Source: Agaribacillus aureus (GTDB lineage: Bacteria; Bacteroidota; Bacteroidia; Cytophagales; Cyclobacteriaceae). From it: 64,000 bases of DNA. Every line of letters begins with the position of its first letter. Position 1 is the first letter of the stretch. This document shows, piece by piece, positions 28,466 through 37,221 of this stretch. The notes under the pieces are model-generated. The model did not search any database, was not told the origin of the DNA, and was given only the letters and a program-made list of their open reading frames with translations. The DNA lies in the NCBI GenBank assembly GCA_030442055.1, contig JAUJEB010000001.1, forward strand, positions 1,550,001-1,614,000. The letters are read 5' to 3'. Made by a program: the position numbers and the translations under genes.

Positions 28466-28835
28466 CTTTTTTGATCACTATCTTTCTCGGTGGTGTAGAA
28501 CTTTCTTTTAATCCGATTTTCTGTACTCTTTTAGCCACTTCGGATTGTAGCCTTGCATGCATATAGTCAGCCTGCAAGGTTCTGTAATGAGCTCTCAGGT
28601 CTTCTACCCTCTGCTCCACTTTGTGGATTTTTCTTATGGTTTTTTCTGTGTAATGGTTGTTGCCGATATAAAATATGCCGATGAAGACGATAAAAAAGAT
28701 ATACGGCAAATACTTCAACGGTAAGCCATTCTGAAAAAAATTGCTGAAGCTAAACTTGTTTTCTATAAATGAAAAAACACTTTCACTTCCCTGTTTGTTT
28801 TTTTTACTTTTAACTTTGTAGGTATTCTTCGACAT
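28455..28835 (-). CDS. ftsL: FtsL-like cell division protein
   Basis: 126 residues with a basic cytoplasmic N-terminus, one membrane helix at about 42-60 (LPYIFFIVFIGIFYIGNNHY) and a periplasmic coiled-coil (EKTIRKIHKVEQRVEDLRAH). There is little sequence identity to E. coli FtsL, but size, topology and place between rsmH and ftsI are exactly those of FtsL, and Bacteroidota members are annotated this way (FtsL-like). It would connect FtsQ and FtsB to the FtsW/FtsI synthase. It starts 3 bases after rsmH and overlaps ftsI by 11. Confidence 0.85.
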   Translation of the reverse strand: MSKNTYKVKSKKNKQGSESVFSFIENKFSFSNFFQNGLPLKYLPYIFFIVFIGIFYIGNNHYTEKTIRKIHKVEQRVEDLRAHYRTLQADYMHARLQSEVAKRVQKIGLKESSTPPRKIVIKKGEY

Positions 28836-28838
28836 TTT

Positions 28839-29741
28839 TTAAACTTTTCTGGCAATTCTCAATTTGGCGCTTCGGGCCCGGTTGTTTTCGGCGATTTCTT
28901 CTATTGAAGCCACTATTGGTTTTTTGTTGACAGGTTCAAAGGGACGAGTTATATTTCCGTAAATATCTTTTTCGGCCTCTCCAAAAAAAACTCCTTTATT
29001 AATAAAATTTTTTACCAACCTGTCTTCCAGGGAATGATAGGACATAATGACTAACCGCCCTCCCTGGTGCATGAGCTCTGCGCTTTGTAAAAGCAGCTCT
29101 TCCAGGGCTTTCAACTCATCATTGACCACAATTCGAATGGCCTGAAATACCTGGGCATAATACTTAAACTCCTTTCCCTTCGGGGCATACTTGTCAAGGA
29201 TTGCCTTCAAATCGTTGATAGTATTGAGAGGATTATTAACCCTGGCCGCTGCAATTGCCGTGGACAAAGTTTTGGCATTTTTTATTTCTCCGTACATTCC
29301 AAAGATTCGATGAAGCTCGGTTGCCGGGTATTCATTAATAAGCGTTCGCGCGCTGATGGAAGCTTTCCGGTCCATTCTCATGTCAAGATGTGCATCAAAT
29401 CTGGTGGAAAAGCCCCTTTCTGCGGTATCGATCTGGTGGGAAGATACTCCCAGGTCTGCCAGCAAACCGTCAATTTTCGAGATCCCCTGAAGTTTCAAAA
29501 ACCTTTTGATAAACCTAAAATTGGCTTCAATAAATGTGAAAGAACGATCGTCAATTTTATCCGCATTGACTTTAGCGTCAGCGTCCTGATCAAAGGCAAT
29601 AAGCCTTCCACCCTCTAAGTTTTCAATAATGGACTTTGCGTGACCTCCCCCTCCAAACGTGGCGTCAACATAAATACCGCCGGGCCTAATATTCAGCCCC
29701 TCCACACACGCTTGCAACATTACCGGCTTATGGTAACCCAT
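28839..29741 (-). CDS. rsmH: 16S rRNA (cytosine-1402-N4)-methyltransferase RsmH
   Basis: 300 residues. It methylates the ribosomal decoding-site base C1402 with S-adenosylmethionine. The SAM-binding motif is YVDATFGGGGHAKSIIENL near residue 25; GLLADLGVSSHQIDTAERGF is the family signature, with a Phe and Arg rich loop after it. YYAQVFQAIRIVVNDELKAL and VIMSYHSLEDRLVKNFI are the other blocks of the family. It lies 9 bases downstream of mraZ as in most dcw clusters. Older name mraW. Confidence 0.97.
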   Translation of the reverse strand: MGYHKPVMLQACVEGLNIRPGGIYVDATFGGGGHAKSIIENLEGGRLIAFDQDADAKVNADKIDDRSFTFIEANFRFIKRFLKLQGISKIDGLLADLGVSSHQIDTAERGFSTRFDAHLDMRMDRKASISARTLINEYPATELHRIFGMYGEIKNAKTLSTAIAAARVNNPLNTINDLKAILDKYAPKGKEFKYYAQVFQAIRIVVNDELKALEELLLQSAELMHQGGRLVIMSYHSLEDRLVKNFINKGVFFGEAEKDIYGNITRPFEPVNKKPIVASIEEIAENNRARSAKLRIARKV

Positions 29742-29750
29742 GAAAACTAT

Positions 29751-30215
29751 CTAGGTTTTTTGACCGTTTTTATCAATTTTCATCATATCAGAAGCCAGTT
29801 CGCTAAATTCCTCTTCCTGCGCGACATACTGGTCCAGGGTATCGGCATCCCATATTTCTACCCTATTATTAACGCCGAGAACTCTTACTTCTTTTTTGAA
29901 ACCCAATTCATCTATTAACTTTTTCGGAATCAGGAAACGAAAGTTACGGTCCATTTCCACTTCCTCGGCACCTCTGAAAAAGCTTCTCTCAAATTTCCTG
30001 GCCTTTGGGCTAAACTCATCTAAATCTTCAAACCTATCCATCATCGCATCCCACTCCGCCTGAGGGTATATGGTAAGGCACGGCTCAAAGCCCTTTTTCA
30101 AGATCAGGTTCATCGTATTCGCCTCCGGCAACGACCCTTTTAATCGCGCAGGAAACATCAATCTCCCTTTGGAATCGAGTTTGCATACGTATTCGCCCTT
30201 GAATCTTGCGGCCAT
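29751..30215 (-). CDS. mraZ: Division/cell wall cluster transcriptional repressor MraZ
   Basis: 154 residues made of two AbrB-like (swapped-hairpin) half-domains: GEYVCKLDSKGRLMFPARLK and EVEMDRNFRFLIPKKLIDEL, each with the family D-x-x-x-R motif. MraZ forms a ring of subunits and represses its own dcw operon by binding short direct repeats spaced about 10 bases in the promoter. Just such repeats are found 47-62 bases upstream of its ATG (30262-30277). First gene of the cluster. The C-terminal tail after the second domain is a short extension. Confidence 0.96.
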   Translation of the reverse strand: MAARFKGEYVCKLDSKGRLMFPARLKGSLPEANTMNLILKKGFEPCLTIYPQAEWDAMMDRFEDLDEFSPKARKFERSFFRGAEEVEMDRNFRFLIPKKLIDELGFKKEVRVLGVNNRVEIWDADTLDQYVAQEEEFSELASDMMKIDKNGQKT

Positions 30216-30242
30216 TTATCAATTTGAATCCAATCTATTATA

Positions 30243-30277
30243 CAATAGTAAGAAATATTTTTACCACTTTCTACCAC
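30243..30277 (-). promoter_or_regulatory. Probable dcw promoter and MraZ operator
   Basis: On the minus strand two copies of GTGGTA lie at 30277-30272 and 30267-30262, exactly one helical turn (10 bases) apart, which is the spacing known for MraZ boxes. Downstream, TACTATTG at 30250-30243 is one base off the TAnnTTTG consensus and 28 bases before the mraZ ATG. The repeats therefore sit where the upstream (-33) promoter contact would be, as expected for repression. Sequence-based inference. Confidence 0.55.
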
Positions 30278-30805
30278 AATGTGACAAAATTTATTGATTT
30301 TGTGCATTTTTTTAAAAAAAAGTTAAAAATGCACCAAAGTTTAGTTGTATCAACTGGATTTTTTACTGATAAGCAAAAGTAAGTTTTAATTAAAATATTG
30401 TAACATTTTTTTGGGAAATAATTATAAATAACTGATTTACAACTAATTATATATTATTTCACATTAATTCTCTTCATTAAAAATTATTTTACAAATTGAA
30501 ATTCCCATTAAAATGTGAAAAAGTGGGATAAATTCCCAGAGGATGATGACGCCTTCAATAAGCTGACGATTTCTTAATTTAATATAAAAGTTTCAAATTA
30601 TATTAATATAAAGATGTGCGATTTAATAAAAAGGAATTTGACGGCTTTTAAATCAGAAATCAAGACCCCGGATGATCGATGCCAGAAGGCTTGGGGACAT
30701 GACTGAGGGCCAACTCCTGGCCGGTTTGTTATAAATTCAGTTGTACGTGTTTTGATGATTTGGGGCTTTATTGAAAATGCTAATCAATACCGCTATACCA
30801 TCTCA
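30278..30805. other. Intergenic region upstream of the dcw cluster, with an inverted repeat
   Basis: About 530 bases of AT-rich sequence between the MraZ operator and the end of the polyprenyl synthase gene. It contains a perfect 10-bp inverted repeat, GTGCATTTTT at 30302-30311 and AAAAATGCAC at 30325-30334, with a 13-base spacer, which could be a hairpin or a protein-binding site. I found no coding frame worth calling, no tRNA-like fold and no repeats that suggest a mobile element. Confidence 0.4.
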
Positions 30806-31780
30806 CTATTTTGTCCTTTCAATAGTAAATTGCACAAGTTGGCTGAGGGAAGTGCGATAGGCGGATTCCGGAAATTGGTCTAATATTTTGCAGGCATCGG
30901 CGTAGAATTTCTCCATAACCTGTTCCGCATATTCGATCCCGCCACTTTCTTTCACAAATGCTATGACCTCGGCCACCTTCTTGGGTCTGTGGCTTTTATT
31001 TTTCACCAAATAGATAATGTTTCGCTTGTCGGACCAGCTGGCGTGATTAAGGGCGTAAATCAGAGGGAGGGTCATCTTTTTTTCTTTGATATCAATACCC
31101 AGGGGTTTGCCAATTTCATCTGACCCATAGTCAAACAGATCATCTTTTATCTGAAAAGCCATCCCTACTTTCTCTCCAAAAGATTTCATCAGCTGTGTTT
31201 GATGCTCGGATGCACCGGAGGAGCAAGCGCCTACTGCGCAGCAGGAACTGATCAGCGAGGCTGTTTTTTGCCTGATTATTTCAAAATACACATCTTCTGT
31301 AATATCGAGTTTTCTGGCTTTTTCAATCTGCAATAATTCACCTTCGCTCATCTCTTTCACTGCCTCGGAAACAATTTTTAACAGATTGACATCGTCGTTA
31401 TCAATTGACAGCAGCAGCCCCCTCGACAGAAGATAGTCTCCCACCAGCACAGCGATTTTATTTTTCCATAAAGCATTAATTGAAAAAAAACCTCTTCGGT
31501 AATTGGCATCGTCTACTACATCGTCGTGAACAAGTGTGGCCGTATGTAACAACTCAATCAGCGAGGCGCCTCTGTAAGTGCTTTCATCAATTTTACCGGT
31601 TACTCCCGCACTAAGAAAAACAAACATGGGTCGCATTTGTTTTCCCTTGCGCTTTACGATATAACTCATTATTTTGTCAAGGAGCAGCACATTACTTTTC
31701 ATCGATGCACGAAATTTCTTCTCAAATTCCAACATCTCAGAAGCAATGGGATCTTGAATATCTTTTAGTTTGAAAGCCAT
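30806..31780 (-). CDS. Polyprenyl (all-trans) diphosphate synthase
   Basis: 324 residues from the ATG at 31780; a TTG eight codons upstream is less likely, since relatives begin near MAFKLKDIQDPIA. It extends isopentenyl units on an allylic diphosphate. The first Asp-rich motif is LVHDDVVDDANYRRG (Asp86-Asp91), the second is IKDDLFDYG (213-217), and KRKGKQMRPMFVFLSAG is the typical N-terminal diphosphate-binding block. The bulky residues before the first motif fit a long-chain product such as the menaquinone side chain, but chain length cannot be fixed. It is divergent from the hydrolase gene at 31864. Confidence 0.93.
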   Translation of the reverse strand: MAFKLKDIQDPIASEMLEFEKKFRASMKSNVLLLDKIMSYIVKRKGKQMRPMFVFLSAGVTGKIDESTYRGASLIELLHTATLVHDDVVDDANYRRGFFSINALWKNKIAVLVGDYLLSRGLLLSIDNDDVNLLKIVSEAVKEMSEGELLQIEKARKLDITEDVYFEIIRQKTASLISSCCAVGACSSGASEHQTQLMKSFGEKVGMAFQIKDDLFDYGSDEIGKPLGIDIKEKKMTLPLIYALNHASWSDKRNIIYLVKNKSHRPKKVAEVIAFVKESGGIEYAEQVMEKFYADACKILDQFPESAYRTSLSQLVQFTIERTK

Positions 31781-31863
31781 TGATACGGTGATGCAATTAT
31801 ACAATCAAAATATCCCAATGCAAAAAAAGAAATTTAAAAAGCCCCAAAAATTAACTAATTCTT

Positions 31864-32715
31864 ATGAAATTAATCAATAATATTCATATTTCATCCAGAC
31901 ACGGCAAAAAACCAATTGCTATAGACATAAGATACCTGGAAAACCGACAACCTAAGCCCATTATTATTTTTCTTCATGGTTTTAAAGGTTTTAAGGATTG
32001 GGGACCTTTTAATCTGGTGAGTGAATATTTCGCCGCACGTGAATTCTTATTTCTAAAATTCAATTTATCCCATAACGGCACGACGTTGGATGCCCCGCTT
32101 GAATTTGCCGATTTGGAGGCTTTCGGCGAAAATAATTATATCATAGAATTAGATGATCTGGAGTTGGTCATTGATTACCTTTTCAGCGCTGGTTTTCCCG
32201 TGCCTCCCACTGAAATAGATCTTCAGCGGTTATTTCTGATTGGTCATAGCCGGGGAGGTGGTATAACGATTATAAAAGCATCTGAGGAAAAAAGAATAAA
32301 GGGATTAGCTACCTGGGCATCTGTTGACAGCCTGGCGCCCAGACTTTCCGATGAGGAATTGTCACTTTGGAAAGCGCAGGGGGCAAGAATTATTTTTAAC
32401 GGAAGGACTCAACAAAATATGCCTATGAACTATCAGTTTTACGAGCAGTATTATCAAAACAAAGAAAGGCTGGATGTTGAAAGGGCCGTCAGAAATCTTG
32501 AAAAGCCATTTATCGCTTTTCACGGATCAGCCGACGAAACTTTAACGGTCACCATGTTGAAAAACCTAGCCGGTTGGAATCAAAAAATCAAAAGTCAGGT
32601 TATTGACGGGGCTAACCATACCTTTGGAGGGAAACATCCATACACAAGTAAGACTTTACCTACAGATTTAAATCATGTATGTGCGGCAACCGATAAGTTT
32701 TTAAAGAATTTCTAG
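31864..32715 (+). CDS. Alpha/beta hydrolase (dienelactone hydrolase-like)
   Basis: 283 residues, cytoplasmic. The oxyanion region is IIIFLHGFKGFKDWG. The nucleophile elbow is LIGHSRGGGITII with Ser129; a C-terminal acid (FHGSADETL) and His (DGANHTFGG) complete the catalytic triad. This is the pattern of hydrolases and peptidases that act on small esters or amides; the substrate is unknown. There is an 83-base divergent gap to the polyprenyl synthase gene, which probably contains both promoters. No functional link to neighbours is visible. Confidence 0.88.
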   Translation: MKLINNIHISSRHGKKPIAIDIRYLENRQPKPIIIFLHGFKGFKDWGPFNLVSEYFAAREFLFLKFNLSHNGTTLDAPLEFADLEAFGENNYIIELDDLELVIDYLFSAGFPVPPTEIDLQRLFLIGHSRGGGITIIKASEEKRIKGLATWASVDSLAPRLSDEELSLWKAQGARIIFNGRTQQNMPMNYQFYEQYYQNKERLDVERAVRNLEKPFIAFHGSADETLTVTMLKNLAGWNQKIKSQVIDGANHTFGGKHPYTSKTLPTDLNHVCAATDKFLKNF

Positions 32716-32787
32716 GGAATTGATTTAATTGCATCCCAACCAAAGCATCTGCCTCAGCAGCTCTTCGGTCAAAGGCAAAAGCCCTGA

Positions 32788-33354
32788 TCAATTATTGTTA
32801 TCGTCAACTACAAACCCTTCTGCCAGGAACTGATACCTGTCAAAAATTGACCGGATAGCCCTCCTCATATTTTTTTCGATCTGCGTCTGGTCTACCCCTC
32901 CGAATACGCCGGAAGCATAACCCTGCCAGATAGACTTTTCTCTTTTTCTGTCAAACAGTAAAACCAGCAGTGTACCTTCCCGAAGGTTGTAAGTAACCGG
33001 GTCATACTCTTCATCTTCATCCTCTACCTCTACCCAATCCTCTATATCGGGTTGATTGTAGCCATTAAAGTCAAAATCCTCGTAAAACAATTTATAAGAC
33101 ACCAACAGATTGGGCTTATTATTGGATATCCTGTAACCCTGCTGCTGCAATCTTGTTTTGATGGCTTTTTCTACGATAGGGTTCTGCATGGATGAATCGT
33201 AATCACTGATCGACCTTGTCATAAAATTAAAGGTCTTATAGTTCTTAAATTTTCCGTAATAACTGTAATCAGATTCAACCAGGTATTCATTGTAGCCTAA
33301 ACATCCCGTCAAAAGGCCCAGTAAAATAATAAATGGTAAAGTATATTTTTTCAT
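32788..33354 (-). CDS. DUF4136 lipoprotein
   Basis: 188 residues. The signal MKKYTLPFIILLGLLTGC has a lipobox with Cys18. The mature part matches DUF4136: a YYGKFKNYKTFNFM start, then IVEKAIKTRLQQQGYRISNN, NPNLLVSYK-like (KPNLLVSYKLFYEDFDFNGY), and near the end GTLLVLLFDRKREKSIWQGY plus a final helix with RRAIRSIFDRYQ. A strongly acidic insert (EDWVEVEDEDEEYDP) interrupts the domain. Function unknown; probably periplasmic, on a membrane by its lipid. No operon partner. Confidence 0.85.
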   Translation of the reverse strand: MKKYTLPFIILLGLLTGCLGYNEYLVESDYSYYGKFKNYKTFNFMTRSISDYDSSMQNPIVEKAIKTRLQQQGYRISNNKPNLLVSYKLFYEDFDFNGYNQPDIEDWVEVEDEDEEYDPVTYNLREGTLLVLLFDRKREKSIWQGYASGVFGGVDQTQIEKNMRRAIRSIFDRYQFLAEGFVVDDNNN

Positions 33355-33554
33355 AGTTGTAGAATTGACCTTTTAAGTTAACAAAAATTAGCTTTTTTTG
33401 TTTCTTCTTTGCGCAATAAATTCAACATTTTTGAAATTTTTATAGTAATGCCACTCCGATGAGGCAATCTAAGTGCCCATTTAGTCGTATTAATTAATGT
33501 ATTCGCGTAAAATTTTGCATTGATTTAACGTTTTTTGATTACCTGTTTTAACCA

Positions 33555-34739
33555 ATGAATTACTACCAACTGCTAGGAGTCGACCAAAAGGCTAGTCAAA
33601 AAGCTATTAAAAACGCCTACAAAAAACTGGCATTTCAATACCATCCCGATAAAAATCCGGGAGACACGCAAGCGGAAAACATGTTTAAAGAAATCAATAA
33701 TGCTTATCAGACCTTATCGGATCCTGAAAAAAAAGCATTGTATGATTTGAAAATCAACTACTCGGCATTCCAGCAAACCTTTACCTATGAAAAACCGGCT
33801 TATCGGTACAGGGATTACCAGCAGAAAAAATACAATTATCAACAGGGCTATCGCAAATACAACACAGAAAGAAACAAGCTCGCTAATTTGTGGGCCGTAG
33901 GTATTTTGGTCGCTATTTCCGTTGCCTATTTTGTGATGGCCGGCATCAATGATTATATAAAAGAGTTGGAGCTGGAAAAAATCCAGACAGAGGAAGAAAA
34001 TATAATATATGATGCACGGGAAAAGTATACGGCAGGTATATTTAATGAAGCTTTAAGTATACTGCAAAAGCATCTGAATGAAAATGGCAATCGCAAAGCC
34101 GTCAACGATCTCAAGAAAAAATACCTGGAAGAAATAAAACGCCGCGGTTATAATGACTTTCATAATCGCAATTATAAAGAAGCCTTAAGCGCTCTTAAAA
34201 TTCTTTATAATTACGGTGACAGCCTGTCACTTGATTTTTATAGCATGGTAGCTGAAAGTTCCAGAAAGGTCGGCAACTATCACGATGCCATTGAGGCCTA
34301 CCAATACATAGCCCGAAAGGCACCTGAAAATTTGGAGGCTCACCTGCAAACAGCGCTTATTTTTACTTATGATCTCAAAGAGTATCAAAAAGCACTTGAA
34401 TCTTATCACCACGCCAGAAACCTCACTATTGAAAACTATATTGAGGAGTACGGAAAAGCTTTTGTACTGGTATTTAACCCGGACAGAATCCCCGAATCAC
34501 ATTACCTGCTTTACAGCGGATTAGGATTGGCATCCCAAAAAGTCAACGATAATGTCACCGCTCACGAGGCTTTGGATTGGGCGATTATTCTAAGGCCTAA
34601 CAGGCCTGAAGCCCACTATTTGAAAGGGCTTGCCTATCAGGGTGCCGGTGATGATGAGTTGGCCTGTAAGTATTGGTCCCTGGCCTATACGCTCGGCCTG
34701 GAAGAAGCGGGAAAGTTGCTAAAGTTAAACTGCCGCTAA
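33555..34739 (+). CDS. Membrane-anchored J-domain/TPR protein
   Basis: 394 residues with an unusual layout. Residues 1-66 are a complete J-domain with the HPD motif at 30-32 (YHPDKNPG), which stimulates Hsp70 (DnaK) ATPase. A Tyr/Gln/Lys-rich linker follows, then one membrane helix at about 112-130. The rest, from about 150, is TPR-like (for example [20 protein letters not shown] and [20 protein letters not shown]) and would lie on the other side of the membrane from the J-domain. It lacks the zinc finger and C-terminal domains of classical DnaJ, so it is a specialised co-chaperone, perhaps coupling Hsp70 to an envelope process. The role is inference. Confidence 0.85.
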   Translation: MNYYQLLGVDQKASQKAIKNAYKKLAFQYHPDKNPGDTQAENMFKEINNAYQTLSDPEKKALYDLKINYSAFQQTFTYEKPAYRYRDYQQKKYNYQQGYRKYNTERNKLANLWAVGILVAISVAYFVMAGINDYIKELELEKIQTEEENIIYDAREKYTAGIFNEALSILQKHLNENGNRKAVNDLKKKYLEEIKRRGYNDFHNRNYKEALSALKILYNYGDSLSLDFYSMVAESSRKVGNYHDAIEAYQYIARKAPENLEAHLQTALIFTYDLKEYQKALESYHHARNLTIENYIEEYGKAFVLVFNPDRIPESHYLLYSGLGLASQKVNDNVTAHEALDWAIILRPNRPEAHYLKGLAYQGAGDDELACKYWSLAYTLGLEEAGKLLKLNCR

Positions 34740-34773
34740 AAAATAAAGGAGAGACCGATGTCGCAGTCTCTCC
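34737..34773 (-). terminator. Terminator of mdh
   Basis: Read on the minus strand, a perfect 8-bp stem (GGAGAGAC at 34766-34773 with GTCTCTCC at 34748-34755) with a 10-base loop is followed by TTTATTTTTT. It starts 19 bases after the mdh stop. The T-run is only on the minus side, so it serves mdh; it may also hinder readthrough from the convergent J-domain gene. Confidence 0.75.
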
Positions 34774-34792
34774 CTATATGATAGCTTTTTCG

Positions 34793-35722
34793 TTAGCCCA
34801 TATTATCCAACACTTGCATCACCTCGTTCACATGGCCTTTGGAAATGTCTAGCAGGGCTCTTTCCTCGGCATTTAGGTCTAGCTCTATAATCTTTTCAAT
34901 ACCATTTTTCCCCAAAATAACCGGTACTCCCAAATAACAATTGTCAATACCATATTCCCCATCCAATTGAACACAAACAGGAAACACCCGTCGTTGATCT
35001 TTCAGGATGGCCTCAACCATTTGCGCTGCCGCAGAACCAGGGGCATACCAGGCGGAAGTCCCCATTAATTTCACCAGTTCTCCTCCTCCTTTTTTGGTGC
35101 GTTCGATAATGGCTTCCAGCTGACCGCCATCAATTAACTCCGTTACAGGGATGCCTCCCACTGTCGTATACCGGGGAAGCGGGACCATCGTATCGCCATG
35201 GCCACCCATTAATACAGCCTGAATATCTTTGGGTGAAACATTGAGCGCTTCTGCCAAAAACGACCGGTATCTCGCCGTGTCAAGAATTCCAGCCATACCC
35301 ATCACCCGTGTCCTGTCATTTTTGGAAACGAGATGGGCCTGGTAGGTCATTACATCCAGGGGATTTGATACAATGATAATGATGGCTTCCGGAGAGTGTT
35401 GAATAATATTCTCCGTAACCGACTTTACAATGCCCGCATTTGTCTGGATCAAATCGTCTCTTGACATGCCAGGTTTTCTGGGCAAACCAGAGGTAATGAC
35501 AACTACCTCAGAACCGGCAGTTTTTGAATAATCATTAGTGGATCCGACGGTTCGGGTATCGTAAAGGTTTATCGGGGACTTTTCCCAAATATCCAATGCT
35601 TTCCCCTCGGCTAATCCTTCTTTGATATCAACTAGTACAACTTCGTTAGCGACTTCTCTATAGGCTAATACATCTGCGCAGGTAGCACCAACATTACCTG
35701 CTCCGACAACTGTTACTTTCAT
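34793..35722 (-). CDS. mdh: Malate dehydrogenase
   Basis: 309 residues from the ATG at 35722; a GTG nine codons earlier is less likely because relatives start MKVTVVGAGNVGATCADVLA. It interconverts malate and oxaloacetate with NAD in the TCA cycle. The NAD loop is GAGNVGATCA; substrate Arg residues occur in SGLPRKPGMSRDDLIQTNAG; the catalytic His is in MGGHGDTMVPLPRYTTVGG. It is the LDH-like MDH type usual in Bacteroidota. Monocistronic, with a terminator after it. Confidence 0.96.
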   Translation of the reverse strand: MKVTVVGAGNVGATCADVLAYREVANEVVLVDIKEGLAEGKALDIWEKSPINLYDTRTVGSTNDYSKTAGSEVVVITSGLPRKPGMSRDDLIQTNAGIVKSVTENIIQHSPEAIIIIVSNPLDVMTYQAHLVSKNDRTRVMGMAGILDTARYRSFLAEALNVSPKDIQAVLMGGHGDTMVPLPRYTTVGGIPVTELIDGGQLEAIIERTKKGGGELVKLMGTSAWYAPGSAAAQMVEAILKDQRRVFPVCVQLDGEYGIDNCYLGVPVILGKNGIEKIIELDLNAEERALLDISKGHVNEVMQVLDNMG

Positions 35723-35975
35723 GTGTTTACAATTTATTTTTTCGGTCACATGGAACCTCGCATATTATAATCATTATCCTGTGTGTCGATTAAGTCATGC
35801 TCGGTTTCATCTGTTTATAATTAATGATACTGAAATGATTTGCGGTGCTAATTTACCAATTAGGTTGATTTTAAGAAAATTTTGCGGAATTATAACCACC
35901 TGTTTTCCCAAGTTAATACCGCGTTAAGATTTTTAAAATAAGTATGGAATATTAAAGGCTGAAACATCCATTGAT

Positions 35976-35983
35976 TAATTTTG
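35976..35983 (+). promoter_or_regulatory. Probable -7 promoter element for the MFS gene
   Basis: TAATTTTG is an exact TAnnTTTG match. Transcription would start near 35990, which leaves about 30 bases before the GTG at 36021 but almost none before the TTG at 35994, so it supports the GTG start. Confidence 0.5.
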
Positions 35984-36020
35984 TTTCCTTACCTTGCGGA
36001 CTTTCCAATACCAACACCCG

Positions 36021-37205
36021 GTGACAGCTAATAAGCACAAATATGGTCTGCAGTTCTGGCTGCTATGTGCAAGCTCATTTATGTTTTTTATGAGCTTCAA
36101 TATGGTAATTCCAGAGCTTCCCGATTACCTGACAAGTCTGGGAGGAGAAGACTATAAAGGACTTTTTATTTCCCTTTTTACCCTTGCCGCCGGGTTATCA
36201 CGCCCATTCAGTGGTAAAATTGCCGATCAGGTAGGAAGGATACCGGTCATGATCTTTGGTTCTGTGGTCTGCGTGGTTTGTGGATTGTTGTACCCAGTAT
36301 TAACCAGTGTAGCCGGCTTTTTGTTATTGCGTTTTTTTCATGGTTTTTCTACCGGCTTCAAGCCTACCGGCACCACCGCCTACGTAGCGGATCTTGTTCC
36401 GTTTAACATCAGGGGAGAAGCCCTGGGCTATCTCGGTTTTTTCGCCACCTTGGGTACAGCGCTCGGGAATGCCGTAGGCAGTCCTATAGCCAGTGCCTAT
36501 TCTTATAACGGCTTATTTTACATTTCTTCATTAACTGCACTCTTGTCTGTCGTGGTGCTTATTGGCATGAAGGAAACCCTGGCCGAAAGACAAAAATTTT
36601 CCCATCGACACCTAACCCTGAAGCGAAATGAAATATTTGAGCCCAAAGTATGGCCTGCCTTTATTGTCATGGCGCTGTCCTACTTTTCATTTGGCATGAT
36701 CCTAACCATTATTCCGGATTTCAGTTCCTATCTCGGATTTGCCAACAAAGGGATGTTTTTCACCTGTTTTACCTTATCTTCCCTGTTAATCCGAATTGTG
36801 GCCGGCAAAGCATCTGACAAGTACGGACGGGTTATCGTGCTTAAAATTACCTATTTCCTGATGACGGCGGCTATGATCTATTTAGGTTTAGTGAGTTCCA
36901 GGTCCGAATTTATTATTGCCGCATTGTTTTTCGGCATTCCCACCGGGATGAACTACCCTACTATTTTTGCGTGGACCATCGATTTGAGCGATGAAAAATA
37001 CCGGGGAAAAGCCATGGCTACCGTTTATATTGCCCTGGAGCTTGGCATCGGCATAGGCGCTGTTATCTCTGCCTGGATCTACAACAATGATGATAACCGA
37101 TTCCTGCATACCTTCTGGACCGGTGCAGTTGCGACATTTCTATCTTTTATCTATCTAATCTGGTATACACGACACCGACGGCCTTTGGAGAGGCATACAC
37201 CGTAA
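36021..37205 (+). CDS. Major facilitator superfamily transporter
   Basis: About 394 residues with 12 predicted membrane helices in two halves. The loop after helix 2 has the MFS A-motif GKIADQVGRIPVMIFG, and the second half has the related GKASDKYGRVIVL; helix 5 carries ALGNAVGSPIASAYS, similar to drug or sugar efflux members. The substrate is unknown. I prefer the GTG at 36021 because the promoter element just upstream leaves no leader for the in-frame TTG at 35994, and MTANKHKYGLQFWLLCASSF is a plausible N-terminus. No operon partner; the VTC gene is convergent 16 bases beyond. Confidence 0.9.
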   Translation: MTANKHKYGLQFWLLCASSFMFFMSFNMVIPELPDYLTSLGGEDYKGLFISLFTLAAGLSRPFSGKIADQVGRIPVMIFGSVVCVVCGLLYPVLTSVAGFLLLRFFHGFSTGFKPTGTTAYVADLVPFNIRGEALGYLGFFATLGTALGNAVGSPIASAYSYNGLFYISSLTALLSVVVLIGMKETLAERQKFSHRHLTLKRNEIFEPKVWPAFIVMALSYFSFGMILTIIPDFSSYLGFANKGMFFTCFTLSSLLIRIVAGKASDKYGRVIVLKITYFLMTAAMIYLGLVSSRSEFIIAALFFGIPTGMNYPTIFAWTIDLSDEKYRGKAMATVYIALELGIGIGAVISAWIYNNDDNRFLHTFWTGAVATFLSFIYLIWYTRHRRPLERHTP

Positions 37206-37221
37206 AGGATTATAGCGTATT

